From: Sympetrum striolatum
Lineage: Eukaryota > Arthropoda > Insecta > Odonata > Libellulidae
NCBI GenBank assembly: GCA_947579665.1
Contig: OX388349.1
Span: forward strand, 75,706,841 to 75,770,840
DNA: 64,000 bases
Direction: 5' to 3'
Shown here: positions 1 through 13,155 of the stretch, piece by piece
Position numbering within the stretch: position 1 is the first letter of the stretch
How the letters are laid out: every line of letters starts with the position of its first letter
Translations under genes and position numbers: made by a program
The notes under the pieces: generated by a model
The model's database searches: none
What the model was told of the DNA's origin: nothing
Seen by the model: only the letters and a program-made list of their open reading frames with translations

Positions 1-887
1 ATTGTTCCAAATATTAATTCATTTGCTCTTATTTCTTACAGTCTCTCCTTCGCTCTTATTTAGTTCACCTCTCGTCCATCGAACGGGACTGGAACTAAAC
101 CATGACGAAGAGACTGATGACGACCTTGGGGAGAGAGTACAACCAGGAAAGAATAAGTACAAAATGCATAGTATTTAAGATTTTACATAGTTAAATTTGC
201 TGTAAATAGTCCTTTTGTTTGCCATTGTTCCAAATATTAATTAATTTGCTCTTATTTCTTACAGTCTCTCCTTCGCTCTTATTTAGTTCACCTCTCGTCG
301 AAAGAACGGGACTGGGACTAAATCATGACGAAGAGACTGATGACGACCTTGGGGAGAGAATGCAACCAGGAAAGAATAAGTACAAAATGCATAGTAGTTA
401 AGATTTTACATAGTTTAATTTGCTGTAAATAGTCCTTTTGTTTGCCATTGTTCCATATATTAATTAATTTGCTCTTATTTCTTACAGTCTCTCCTTCGCT
501 CTTATTTAGTTCACCTCAAGTCGAACAAACGGGACTGGGACCAAACCATGACGAAGAGACTGATGACGACCTTGGGGAGAGAGTACAACCAGGAAAGAAT
601 AAGTACAAAATGCATAGTAATTAATATTTTACATAGTTTAATTTGCTGTAAATAGTCCTTTTGTTTGCCATTGTTCCAAATATTAATTAATTTGCTCTTA
701 TTTCTTACAGTCTCTCCTTCGCTCTTATTTAGTTCACCTCTCGTCGAAAGAACATGACTGGGACTAAATCATGACGAAGAGACTGATGACGACCTTGGGG
801 AGAGAGTACAACCAGGAAAGAATAAGTACAAAATGCATAGTAATTAAGATTTTACATAGTTTAATTTGCTGTAAATAGTCCTTTTGT

Positions 888-1779
888 TTGCCATTGTTCC
901 ATATATTAATTCATTTGCTCTTATTTCTTAATGTCTCTCTTGCGCTCTTATTTAGTTCATCTCTCGTCCAACGAACGGGACTGGGACTAAACCATGACGA
1001 AGAGACTGATGACAACCTTGGGGAGAGAGTACAACCTGGAAAGAATAAGTACAAAATGCATAGTAATTAAGATTATACATAGTTTAATTTGCTGTAAATA
1101 GTCCTTTTGTTTGCCATTGTTCCAAATATTAATTAATTTGCTCTTATTTCTTACAGTCTCTCCTTCGCTCTTATTTAGTTCACCTCTCGTCAAACGAACA
1201 GGACTGGGACCAAACCATGACGAAGAGACTGATGACGAACTTTGGGAGAGAGTACAACCAGGAATGAATAAGTACAAAATGCATAGTAATTAAGATTTTA
1301 CATAGATTAATTTGCTGTAAATAGTCCTTTTGTTTGCCATTGTTCCAAATATTAATTAATTTGCTCTTATTTCTTACAGTCTCTCCTTCGCTCTTATTTA
1401 GTTCACCTCAAGTCGAACAAACGAGACTGGGACCAAACCATGACGAAGAGACTGATGACGACCTTGGGGAGAGAGTACAACCAGGAAAGAATAAGTACAA
1501 AATGCATAGTAATTAATATTTTACATAGTTTAATTTGCTGTAAATAGTCCTTTTGTTTGCCATTGTTCCAAATATTAATTAATTTGCTCTTATTTCTTAC
1601 AGTCTCTCCTTCGCTCTTATTTAGTTCACCTCTCGTCGAAAGAACATGACTGGGACTAAATCATGACGAAGAGACTGATGACGACCTTGGGGAGAGAGTA
1701 CAACCAGGAAAGAATAAGTACAAAATGCATAGTAATTAAGATTTTACATAGTTTAATTTGCTGTAAATAGTCCTTTTGT
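888..1779 (+). repeat. 4-unit sub-repeat (892 bp), copy a
   Basis: Four monomers in fixed order: a TTAATG unit with GTCCAACG, a unit with GACGAACTTTGG and GGAATGAATAAG, a CAAGTCGAACAAACG unit, and a unit with an in-frame stop in GAACATGACTGG. The same four follow at 1780-2671 and recur at 5573-6464. Distance between equivalent units is 892 bp, exactly four monomers. Confidence 0.85.
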
Positions 1780-2671
1780 TTGCCATTGTTCCATATATTA
1801 ATTCATTTGCTCTTATTTCTTAATGTCTCTCTGGCGCTCTTATTTAGTTCATCTCTCGTCCAACGAACGGGACTGGGACTAAACCATGACGAAGAGACTG
1901 ATGACAACCTTGGGGAGAGAGTACAACCTGGAAAGAATAAGTACAAAATGCATAGTAATTAAGATTATACATAGTTTAATTTGCTGTAAATAGTCCTTTT
2001 GTTTGCCATTGTTCCAAATATTAATTAATTTGCTCTTATTTCTTACAGTCTCTCCTTCGCTCTTATTTAGTTCACCTCTCGTCAAACGAACGGGACTGGG
2101 ACCAAACCATGACGAAGAGACTGATGACGAACTTTGGGAGAGAGTACAACCAGGAATGAATAAGTACAAAATGCATAGTAATTAAGATTTTACATAGATT
2201 AATTTGCTGTAAATAGTCCTTTTGTTTGCCATTGTTCCAAATATTAATTAATTTGCTCTTATTTCTTACAGTCTCTCCTTCGCTCTTATTTAGTTCACCT
2301 CAAGTCGAACAAACGGGCCTGGGACCAAACCATGACGAAGAGACTGATGACGACCTTGGGGAGAGAGTACAACCAGGAAAGAATAAGTACAAAATGCATA
2401 GTAATTAATATTTTACATAGTTTTATTTGCTGTAAATAGTCCTTTTGTTTGCCATTGTTCCAAATATTAATTAATTTGCTCTTATTTCTTACAGTCTCTC
2501 CTTCGCTCTTATTTAGTTCACCTCTCGTCGAAAGAACATGACTGGGACTAAATTATGACGAAGAGACTGATGACGACCTTGGTGAGAGAGTACAACCAGG
2601 AAAGAATAAGTACAAAATGCATAGTAATTAAGATTTTACATAGTTTAATTTGCTGTAAATAGTCCTTTTGT
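1780..2671 (+). repeat. 4-unit sub-repeat, copy b
   Basis: Same order of four monomer classes as 888-1779. It differs at a few bases, for example TCTCTGGCG instead of TCTCTTGCG in the first unit and AACGGGCC instead of AACGAGAC in the third. Confidence 0.85.
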
Positions 2672-3117
2672 TTGCCATTGTTCAAAATATTAATTAATTT
2701 GCTCTTATTTCTTACAGTCTCTCTTTCGCTCTTATTTAGTTCACCTCTCGTCTTACGAACGGGACTGGGACTAAACCATGACGAAGAGACTGATGACAAC
2801 CTTGGGGAGAGAGTACAACCAGGAATGAATAAGTACAAAATGCATAGTAATTAAGATTTAACATAGATTAATTTGCTGTAAATAGTCCTTTTTTTTGCCA
2901 TTGTTCCAAATATTAATTAATTTGCTCTTATTTCTTACAGTCTCTCCTTCGCTCTTATTTAGTTCACCTCTCGTCGAACAAACGGGACTGGGACCAAACC
3001 ATGAGAAAGAGACTGATGACGACATTGGGGAGAGAGTACAACCAGGAAAGAATAAGTACAAAATGCATAGTAATTAAGATTTTACATAGTTTAATTTGCT
3101 ATAAGTAGTCCTTTTGT

Positions 3118-3341
3118 TTGCCATTGTATTAAATATTAATTAATTTGCTCTTATTTCTTACAGTCCCCCCTTTTGCTGTTATTAAGTTCACCTCTCGTCG
3201 AACGAACGGGACTGGGACCAAACCATGACGAAGAGACTGATGACGACCTTGGGGAGAGAGTACAACCAGGAAAGAATAAGTACAAAATGCATAGTAATTA
3301 ATATTTTACATAGTTAAATTTGCTGTAAATAGTCCTTTTGT
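3118..3341 (+). repeat. Monomer class with a C6 run
   Basis: This class has GTATTAAATATT in place of GTTCCAAATATT, GTCCCCCCTTTTGCTG in place of GTCTCTCCTTCGCTC, TATTAAGTTCACC, and an upstream CTATAAGTAGTCC. The C-run region adds one base. Relatives occur near 4242, 8026, 9150 and 23637. The added base shifts the usual open frame. Confidence 0.85.
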
Positions 3342-5572
3342 TTGCCATTGTTCCAAATATTAATTAATTTGCTCTTATTTCTTACAGTCTCTCCTTCGCT
3401 CTTATTTAGTTCACCTCAAGTCGAACAAACGGGACTGGGACCAAACCATGACGAAGAGACTGATGACGACCTTGGGGAGAGAGTACAACCAGGAAAGAAT
3501 AAGTACAAAATGCATAGTAATTAATATTTTACATAGTTTTATTTGCTGTAAATAGTCCTTTTGTTTGCCATTGTTCCAAATATTAATTAATTTGCTCTTA
3601 TTTCTTACAGTCTCTCCTTCGCTCTTATTTAGTTCACCTCTCGTCGAAAGAACATGACTGGGACTAAATTATGACAAAGGGACTGATGACGACCTTGGTG
3701 AGAGAGTACAACCAGGAAAGAATAAGTACAAAATGCATAGTAATTAAGATTTTACATAGTTTAATTTGCTGTAAATAGTCCTTTTGTTTGCCATTGTTCC
3801 AAATATTAATTAATTTGCTCTTATTTCTTACAGTCTCTCTTTCGCTCTTATTTAGTTCACCTCTCGTCGAATGAACGGGACTGGGACTACACCATGACGA
3901 AGAGACTGATGAGGACCTTGGGGAAAGAGTACAACCAGGAAAGAATAAGTTCAAAATGCATAGTAATTAAGATTTTACATAGTTTAATTTTCTGTAAATA
4001 GTCCTTTTGTTTGCCATTGTTCCAAATATTAATTCATTAGCTCTTATTTCTTACAGTCTCTCCTTTGCTCTTATTTAGTTCACCTCTCGTCGAACGAACG
4101 GGACTGGGACCAAATCATGACAAAGAGACTGATGATGACATTGGGGAGAGAGTACAACCAGGAAAGAATAAGTACAAAATGCATAGTAATTAAGATTTTA
4201 CATAGTTTAATTTGCTATAAGTAGTCCTTTTGTTTGCCATTGTATTAAATATTAATTAATTTGCTCTTATTTCTTACAGTCCCCCCTTTTGCTGTTATTA
4301 AGTTCACCTCTCGTCGAACGAATGGGACTGGGACCAAACCATGACGAAGAGACTGATGACGACCTTGGGGAGAGAGTACAACCAGGAAAAAATTAGTACA
4401 AAATGCATAGTAATTAAGATTTTCCATAGTTTAATTTGCTGTAAATAGTCCTTTTGTTTTCCATTGTTCCAAATATTAATTCATTTGCTCTTATTTCTTA
4501 CAGTCGCTCCATCGCTCTTATTTAGTTCACCTCTCGTCGAACGAACGGGACTGGGACCAAACCATGACGAAGAGACTGATGACGACATTGGGGAGAGAGT
4601 ACAACCAGGAAAGAATAAGTACAAAAGGCATTGTAATTAAGATTTTACATAGTTTAAATTGCTATAAATAGTCCTTTTGTTTGCCATTGTTCCAAATATT
4701 AATTCATTTGCTCTTATTTCTTACAGTCTCTCCTTTGCTCTTATTTAGTTCACCTCTCGTCGAACGAACGGGACTGGGACCAAACCATGACCAAGAGACT
4801 GATGACGACATTGGGGAGAGAGTACAACCAGGAAAGAATAAGTACAAAATGCATAGTAATTAAGATTTTACATAGTTTAAATTGCTGTATATAGTCCTTT
4901 TGTTTGTCATTGTTCCAAATATTAATTAATTTGCTCTTATTTCTTACAGTCTCTCCTTCGCTCTTATTTAATTCACCTCTCGTCGAACGAACGGGACTGG
5001 GACCAAACCATGACGAAGAAACTGATGACGACCTTGGGGAGAGAGTACAAACAGGAAGGAATAAGTACAAAATGCATAGTAATTAAGATTTTACATAGTT
5101 TAATTTGCTGTAAATAGTCCTTTTGTTTGCCATTGTTCAAAATATTAATTAATTTGCTCTTATTTCTTACAGTCTCTCCTTCGCTCTTATTTAGTTCACC
5201 TCTCGTCAAATGAACGGGACTGGGACCAAACCATGACCAAGAGATTGATGACGACCTTGGGGAGAGAGTACAACCAGGAAAGAATAAGTACAAAATGCAT
5301 AGTAATTAATATTTTACATAGTTTAATTTGCTGTAAATAGTCCTTTTGTTTGCCATTGTTCCAAATATTAATTAATTTGCTCTTATTTCTTACAGTCTCT
5401 CCTTCGCTCTTATTTAGTTCACCTCTCGTCGGAAGAACATGACTGGGACTAAATCATGACGAAGAGACTGATGACGACCTTGGGGAGAGAGTACAACCAG
5501 GAAAGAATAAGTACAAAATGCATAGTAATTAAGATTTTACATAGTTTAATTTGCTGTAAATAGTCCTTTTGT

Positions 5573-6464
5573 TTGCCATTGTTCCATATATTAATTCATT
5601 TGCTCTTATTTCTTAATGTCTCTCTGGCGCTCTTATTTAGTTCATCTCTCGTCCAACGAACGGGACTGGGACTAAACCATGACGAAGAGACTGATGACAA
5701 CCTTGGGGAGAGAGTACAACCTGGAAAGAATAAGTACAAAATGCATAGTAATTAAGATTATACATAGTTTAATTTGCTGTAAATAGTCCTTTTGTTTGCC
5801 ATTGTTCCAAATATTAATTAATTTGCTCTTATTTCTTACAGTCTCTCCTTCGCTCTTATTTAGTTCACCTCTCGTCAAACGAACAGGACTGGGACCAAAC
5901 CATGACGAAGAGACTGATGACGAACTTTGGGAGAGAGTACAACCAGGAATGAATAAGTACAAAATGCATAGTAATTAAGATTTTACATAGATTAATTTGC
6001 TGTAAATAGTCCTTTTGTTTGCCATTGTTCCAAATATTAATTAATTTGCTCTTATTTCTTACAGTCTCTCCTTCGCTCTTATTTAGTTCACCTCAAGTCG
6101 AACAAACGAGACTGGGACCAAACCATGACGAAGAGACTGATGACGACCTTGGGGAGAGAGTACAACCAGGAAAGAATAAGTACAAAATGCATAGTAATTA
6201 ATATTTTACATAGTTTAATTTGCTGTAAATAGTCCTTTTGTTTGCCATTGTTCCAAATATTAATTAATTTGCTCTTATTTCTTACAGTCTCTCCTTCGCT
6301 CTTATTTAGTTCACCTCTCGTCGAAAGAACATGACTGGGACTAAATCATGACAAAGAGACTGATGACGACCTTGGGGAGAGAGTACAACCAGGAAAGAAT
6401 AAGTACAAAATGCATAGTAATTAAGATTTTACATAGTTTAATTTGCTGTAAATAGTCCTTTTGT
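5573..6464 (+). repeat. 4-unit sub-repeat, copy c
   Basis: Equivalent of 888-1779 inside the second large block, with the same four monomer classes in the same order. A related set begins at 6465 but contains one more CAAGTCGAACAAACG unit (near 7134) before its stop-containing unit. Confidence 0.85.
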
Positions 6465-7133
6465 TTGCCATTGTTCCATATATTAATTCATTTGCTCTTA
6501 TTTCTTAATGTCTCTCTGGCGCTCTTATTTAGTTCATCTCTCGTCCAACGAACGGGACTGGGACTAAACCATGACGAAGAGACTGATGACAACCTTGGGG
6601 AGAGAGTACAACCTGGAAAGAATAAGTACAAAATGCATAGTAATTAAGATTATACATAGTTTAATTTGCTGTAAATAGTCCTTTTGTTTGCCATTGTTCC
6701 AAATATTAATTAATTTGCTCTTATTTCTTACAGTCTCTCCTTCGCTCTTATTTAGTTCACCTCTCGTCAAACGAACGGGACTGGGACCAAACCATGACGA
6801 AGAGACTGATGACGAACTTTGGGAGAGAGTACAACCAGGAATGAATAAGTACAAAATGCATAGTAATTAAGATTTTACATAGATTAATTTGCTGTAAATA
6901 GTCCTTTTGTTTGCCATTGTTCCAAATATTAATTAATTTGCTCTTATTTCTTACAGTCTCTCCTTCGCTCTTATTTAGTTCACCTCAAGTCGAACAAACG
7001 GGACTGGGACCAAACCTTGACGAAGAGACTGATGACGACCTTGGGGAGAGAGTACAACCAGGAAAGAATAAGTACAAAATGCATAGTAATTAATATTTTA
7101 CATAGTTAAATTTGCTGTAAATAGTCCTTTTGT

Positions 7134-7356
7134 TTGCCATTGTTCCAAATATTAATGAATTTGCTCTTATTTCTTACAGTCTCTCCTTCGCTCTTATTTA
7201 GTTCACCTCAAGTCGAACAAACGGGACTGGGACCAAACCATGACGAAGAGACTGATGACGACCTTGGGGAGAGAGTACAACCAGGAAAGAATAAGTACAA
7301 AATGCATAGTAATTAATATTTTACATAGTTTTATTTGCTGTAAATAGTCCTTTTGT
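7134..7356 (+). repeat. Extra monomer distinguishing the two large blocks
   Basis: Two CAAGTCGAACAAACG monomers stand next to each other here (6911 and 7134), while the first block has one at the equivalent place (2226). The offset between blocks changes from 4685 to 4908 bp across this unit, a jump of exactly 223 bp. Which of the two adjacent units is the added one cannot be decided by eye. Confidence 0.75.
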
Positions 7357-10300
7357 TTGCCATTGTTCCAAATATTAATTAATTTGCTCTTATTTCTTAC
7401 AGTCTCTCCTTCGCTCTTATTTAGTTCACCTCTCGTCGAAAGAACATGACTGGGACTAAATTATGACGAAGAGACTGATGACGACCTTGGTGAGAGAGTA
7501 CAACCAGGAAAGAATAAGTACAAAATGCATAGTAATTAAGATTTTACATAGTTTAATTTGCTGTAAATAGTCCTTTTGTTTGCCATTGTTCAAAATATTA
7601 ATTAATTTGCTCTTATTTCTTACAGTCTCTCTTTCGCTCTTATTTAGTTCACCTCTCGTCTTACGAACGGGACTGGGACTAAACCATGACGAAGAGACTG
7701 ATGACAACCTTGGGGAGAGAGTACAACCAGGAATGAATAAGTACAAAATGCATAGTAATTAAGATTTAACATAGATTAATTTGCTGTAAATAGTCCTTTT
7801 GTTTGCCATTGTTCCAAATATTAATTAATTTGCTCTTATTTCTTACAGTCTCTCCTTCGCTCTTATTTAGTTCACCTCTCGTCGAACAAACGGGACTGGG
7901 ACCAAACCATGACAAAGAGACTGATGACGACATTGGGGAGAGAGTACAACCAGGAAAGAATAAGTACAAAATGCATAGTAATTAAGATTTTACATAGTTT
8001 AATTTGCTATAAGTAGTCCTTTTGTTTGCCATTGTATTAAATATTAATTAATTTGCTCTTATTTCTTACAGTCCCCCCTTTTGCTGTTATTAAGTTCACC
8101 TCTCGTCGAACGAACGGGACTGGGACCAAACCATGACGAAGAGACTGATGACGACCTTGGGGAGAGAGTACAACCAGGAAAGAATAAGTACAAAATGCAT
8201 AGTAATTAATATTTTACATAGTTAAATTTGCTGTAAATAGTCCTTTTGTTTGCCATTGTTCCAAATATTAATTAATTTGCTCTTATTTCTTACAGTCTCT
8301 CCTTCGCTCTTATTTAGTTCACCTCAAGTCGAACAAACGGGACTGGGACCAAACCATGACGAAGAGACTGATGACGACCTTGGGGAGAGAGTACAACCAG
8401 GAAAGAATAAGTACAAAATGCATAGTAATTAATATTTTACATAGTTTTATTTGCTGTAAATAGTCCTTTTGTTTGCCATTGTTCCAAATATTAATTAATT
8501 TGCTCTTATTTCTTACAGTCTCTCCTTCGCTCTTATTTAGTTCACCTCTCGTCGAAAGAACATGACTGGGACTAAATTATGACAAAGGGACTGATGACGA
8601 CCTTGGTGAGAGAGTACAACCAGGAAAGAATAAGTACAAAATGCATAGTAATTAAGATTTTACATAGTTTAATTTGCTGTAAATAGTCCTTTTGTTTGCC
8701 ATTGTTCCAAATATTAATTAATTTGCTCTTATTTCTTACAGTCTCTCTTTCGCTCTTATTTAGTTCACCTCTCGTCGAATGAACGGGACTGGGACTACAC
8801 CATGACGAAGAGACTGATGAGGACCTTGGGGAAAGAGTACAACCAGGAAAGAATAAGTTCAAAATGCATAGTAATTAAGATTTTACATAGTTTAATTTTC
8901 TGTAAATAGTCCTTTTGTTTGCCATTGTTCCAAATATTAATTCATTAGCTCTTATTTCTTACAGTCTCTCCTTTGCTCTTATTTAGTTCACCTCTCGTCG
9001 AACGAACGGGACTGGGACCAAATCATGACAAAGAGACTGATGATGACATTGGGGAGAGAGTACAACCAGGAAAGAATAAGTACAAAATGCATAGTAATTA
9101 AGATTTTACATAGTTTAATTTGCTATAAGTAGTCCTTTTGTTTGCCATTGTATTAAATATTAATTAATTTGCTCTTATTTCTTACAGTCCCCCCTTTTGC
9201 TGTTATTAAGTTTACATCTCGTCGAACGAATGGGACTGGGACCAAACCATGACGAAGAGACTGATGACGACCTTGGGGAGAGAGTACAACCAGGAAAAAA
9301 TTAGTACAAAATGCATAGTAATTAAGATTTTCCATAGTTTAATTTGCTGTAAATAGTCCTTTTGTTTTCCATTGTTCCAAATATTAATTCATTTGCTCTT
9401 ATTTCTTACAGTCTCTCCATCGCTCTTATTTAGTTCACCTCTCGTCGAACGAACGGGACTGGGACCAAACCATGACGAAGAGACTGATGACGACATTGCG
9501 GAGAGAGTACAACCAGGAAAGAATAAGTACAAAAGGCATTGTAATTAAGATTTTACATAGTTTAAATTGCTATAAATAGTCCTTTTGTTTGCCATTGTTC
9601 CAAATATTAATTCATTTGCTCTTATTTCTTACAGTCTCTCCTTTGCTCTTATTTAGTTCACCTCTCGTCGAACGAACGGGACTGGGACCAAACCATGACC
9701 AAGAGACTGATGACGACATTGGGGAGAGAGTACAACCAGGAAAGAATAAGTACAAAATGCATAGTAATTAAGATTTTACATAGTTTAAATTGCTGTATAT
9801 AGTCCTTTTGTTTGTCATTGTTCCAAATATTAATTAATTTGCTCTTATTTCTTACAGTCTCTCCTTCGCTCTTATTTAGTTCACCTCTCGTCGAACGAAC
9901 GGGACTGGGACCAAACCATGACGAAGAAACTGATGACGACCTTGGGGAGAGAGTACAAACAGGAAGGAATAAGTACAAAATGCATAGTAATTAAGATTTT
10001 ACATAGTTTAATTTGCTGTAAATAGTCCTTTTGTTTGCCATTGTTCAAAATATTAATTAATTTGCTCTTATTTCTTACAGTCTCTCCTTCGCTCTTATTT
10101 AGTTCACCTCTCGTCAAATGAACGGGACTGGGACCAAACCATGACCAAGAGACTGATGACGACCTTGGGGAGAGAGTACAACCAGGAAAGAATAAGTACA
10201 AAATGCATAGTAATTAAGATTTTACATAGTTCAATTTGCTGTAAATAGTCCTATTGTTTGCCATTGTTCCAAATATTAATTAATTTGCTCTTATTTCTTA

Positions 10301-10480
10301 CAGTCTCTCCTTCGCTCTTATTTAGTTCACCTCTGGTTGAACTAACGGGACTGGGACTAAACCAAGACGAAGAGACTGATGACGACCTTGGAAAGAGAGT
10401 ACAACCAGGAAAGAATAAGTACAAAATGCATAGTAATTAAGATTTTACATCGATTAATTTGCTGTAAATAGTCCTTTTGT

Positions 10481-10903
10481 TTGCCATTGTTCCAAATATT
10501 AATTCATTTGCTCTTTTTTCATACTGCCTCTCCTTCGCTCTTATTTAGTTCACCTCTCGTCGAACGAACGGGACTGGGACCATACCATGAGGAAGAGACT
10601 ACTGACGACCTTGGGGTGAGAGTACAACCAGGAAAGAATAAGTACAAATTGCATAGTAATAAAGATTTTATGTAGTTTAGTTTGTTGTAAATAGTCTTTT
10701 TGTTTGCTATTGTTTAAAATAGTAATTCATTTGCTCCCATTTCTTACTGCCTCTACTTCGCTCTTATTTAGTTCACCTCTCGTCGAACGAACGGGACTGG
10801 GACCAAACCATGACAAAGAGACTGATGACGATCTTTGGGATGGAGTACAACCAGGAAAGAATAAGTACAAAATGCATAGTAATTAAGATTTTACATAGTT
10901 TAG
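10481..10903 (+). repeat. Two unusually diverged monomers
   Basis: These two units carry many more differences than their neighbours: TTTTTTCATACTGCC in place of the usual acceptor region, GACTACTGACG in place of GACTGATGACG, TTTATGTAGTTTAGTTTGTTG, GTTTAAAATAGTAATTC, CTCCCATTTC and GATCTTTGGGATGG. Both lack the acceptor AG. Near-identical copies lie at 24968-25390, so the divergence predates that duplication. Confidence 0.85.
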
Positions 10904-12904
10904 TTAGTTTAAATTGTCCTTTTGTTTGCCATTTTTCCATATATTAATTCATTTGCTCATATTTCTTACTGTCTCTCCTTCGCTCTTATTTAGTTCACCT
11001 CTCGTCGAACGAACGGGACTGGGACCAAACCATGACGAAGATACTGATGACGACCTTGGGGAGAGAGTACAACCAGGAAGAAATAAGTACAAAATGCATA
11101 GTAATTAAGATTTTACATAGTTTAATTTGCTGTAAATAGTCCTTTTGTTTGCCATTGTTCAAAATATTAATTAATTTGCTCTTATTTCTTACAGTCTTTC
11201 CTTCGCTCTTATTTATTTCACCTCTCGTTGAAAGAACGGGACTGGGACTAAATCATGACGAAGAGACTGATGACGACCTTGGGGAGAGAGTACAACCAGG
11301 AAAGAATAAGTACAAAATGCATAGTAATTAAGATTTTACATAGTTTAATTTGCTGTAAATAGTCCTTATGTTTGCCATTGTTCCATATATTAATTCATTT
11401 GCTCTTATTTCTTAATGTCTCTCCTTCGCTCTTATTTAGTTCATCTCTCGTCCAACGAACGGGACTGGGACTACACCATGACAAAGAGACTGATGACGAC
11501 CTTGGGGAGAGAGTACAACCAGGAAAGAATAAGTACAAAATGCATAGTAATTAAGATTTTACATTGTTTAATTTGCTGTAAATAGCATTTTTGTTTGCCA
11601 TTGTTCCAAATATTAATTAATTTGCTCTTATTTCTTACAGTTTCTCCTTTGCTCCTATTTAGTTCACCTCTCGTCGAAAGAACGGGACTGGGACTAAATC
11701 ATGACGAAGAGACTGATGACGACCTTGGGGAGAGAGTACAACCAGGAAAGAATAAGTACAAAATGCATAGTAATTAAGATTTTACATAGTTTAGTTTGTT
11801 TAAATTGTCCTTTTGTTTGCCATTGTTCCATATATGAATTCATTTGCTCTTATTTCTTACTGTCTCTCCTTCGCTTTTATTTAGTTCACCTCTCGTTGAA
11901 CGAACGGGACTGGGATCAAACCATGACGAAGAGACTGATGACGGCCTTGGGGAGAGAGTAAAACCAGGAAAGAATAAGTACAAAATGCATAGTATTTAAG
12001 ATTTTTCATAGTTTAATTTGCTGTTAATAGTCCTTTTGTTTGCCATTGTTCCAAATATTAATTAATTTGCTCTTATTTCTTACAGTCTCTCCTTCTCTCT
12101 TTTTTAGTTCAACCTCTCGTCGAAAGAACGGGACTGGGACTAAATCATGACGAAGAGACTGATGACCACCTTGGGGAGAAAGTACAACCAGGAAAGAATA
12201 AGTACAAAATGCATAGTAATTAAGATTTTACATGGTTTAATTTGCTGTGAATAGTCCTTTTGTTAGCCATTATTCCATATATCAATTCATTTGCTCTTAT
12301 TTCTTAATGTCTCTCCTTCGCTCTTATTTAGTTCATCTCTCGTCCAACGAACGGGACTGGGACTAAACCGTGACGAAGAGACTGATGACGACCTTGGGGA
12401 GAGAGTACAACCTGGAAAGAATAAGTACAAAATGCATAGTAATTAAGATTTTACATAGTTTAATTTGCTGTAAATAGTCCTTTTGTTTGCCATGGTTCCT
12501 AATATTAATTAATTTGCTTTTATTTCTTACAGTCTCTCCTTCGCTCTTATTTAGTTCACCTCTCGTCCAACGAACGGGACTGGGACTAAACCATGACGAA
12601 GAGACTGATGACGACCTTGGGGAGAGAGTACAACCAGGAAAGAATAAGTACAAAATGCATAGTAATTAAGATTTTACATAGTTTAATTTGCTGTAAATAG
12701 TATTTTTGTTTGCCATTGTTCCAAATATTAATTAATTTGCTCTTATTTCTTACAGTCTCTCCTTCCCTCCTATTTAGTTCACCTCTCGTCGAAAGAAGGG
12801 AACTGGGACTAAATCATGACGAAGAGACTGATGACGACCTTGGGGAGAGAGTACAACCAGGAAAGAATAAGTACAAAATACATAGTAATTAAGATTTTAC
12901 ATAG

Positions 12905-13155
12905 TTTAGTTTGTTTAAATTGTCCTTTTGTTTGCCATTGTTCCATATATTAATTCATTTGCTCTTATTTCTTACAGTCTCTCCTTCGCTCTTATTTAGT
13001 TCACCTCTCGTCGAACGAACGGGACTGGGACCAAACCATTACGAAGAGACTGATGACGACCTTGGGGAGAGAGTACAACCAGGAAAGAATAAGTACAAAA
13101 TGCATAGTATTTAAGATTTTTCATAGTTTTATTTGCTGTAAATAGTCCTTTTGTT
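12905..13155 (+). repeat. Monomer class with TTTAAATTG replacing the TAG region
   Basis: In this class AGTTTGTTTAAATTGTCC replaces the usual region containing CTGTAAATAGTCC, usually with CATATATTAATTC and GTATTTAAGATTTTTC nearby. Loss of the TAG leaves the forward frame open further upstream (about 67 codons), still from TTG. Relatives lie near 16032, 19374, 20934, 27174, 29626, 31852, 37863, 40760, 52131, 56808, 60593 and 63930. Many carry TTACTG instead of TTACAG. Confidence 0.8.

Larger units (their letters stand above)
620..5300 (+). repeat. 21-unit higher-order repeat, copy 1
   Basis: The monomer order here is repeated at 5305-10200. Diagnostic units match at an offset of 4685 bp (888 with 5573, 1334 with 6019, 2003 with 6688), then at 4908 bp (2672 with 7580, 2895 with 7803, 4681 with 9589), because copy 2 has one more monomer. 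Shared private variants include the CCCCCC units near 3165 and 4280 and an AAAAGGCATTG unit near 4625. Only scattered base differences separate the copies by eye. The junction lies inside the monomer at about 5127-5349, whose 5' half belongs to the end of the block and whose 3' end (TAATTAATATTTT) belongs to its start. Confidence 0.85.
5305..10200 (+). repeat. 22-unit higher-order repeat, copy 2
   Basis: Second copy of the block at 620-5300, with the same monomer order plus one additional unit around 7134-7356. Part of this copy (from about 8815) is shared again with sequence starting near 23300, so the two blocks take part in duplications at more than one scale. Confidence 0.85.

Noticed and set aside
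215..232. Forkhead-like TGTTTGC and SOX-like CATTGTT next to each other in each unit
   Set aside because: Both cores are 7-mers that are common by chance in AT-rich DNA, and nothing else suggests a regulatory element.
219..401. Hydrophobic-then-acidic 60-codon forward frame (LPLFQILINLLLFLTV...), repeated in most units, resembling a secreted peptide precursor
   Set aside because: It starts at TTG, the upstream in-frame TAG (TGTAAATAG) leaves no ATG, and several classes carry TGA or frameshifts. The hydrophobic start is what a T-rich tract encodes in this frame. Repetition reflects copying, not selection.
4750..5070. Minus-strand open frames of 96-108 codons crossing unit boundaries
   Set aside because: They also begin at TTG, are antisense to the same conserved DNA, match no family I recognise, and end when the 223-bp period shifts the frame.
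12100..12130. Exon-like segment kept intact in all units
   Set aside because: Here and near 13224, 25485 and 27488 an extra base (TTCAACCTC for TTCACCTC) shifts the frame; near 21246, 38180, 41080, 52443 and 57120 TTTAACCTC has the same effect.
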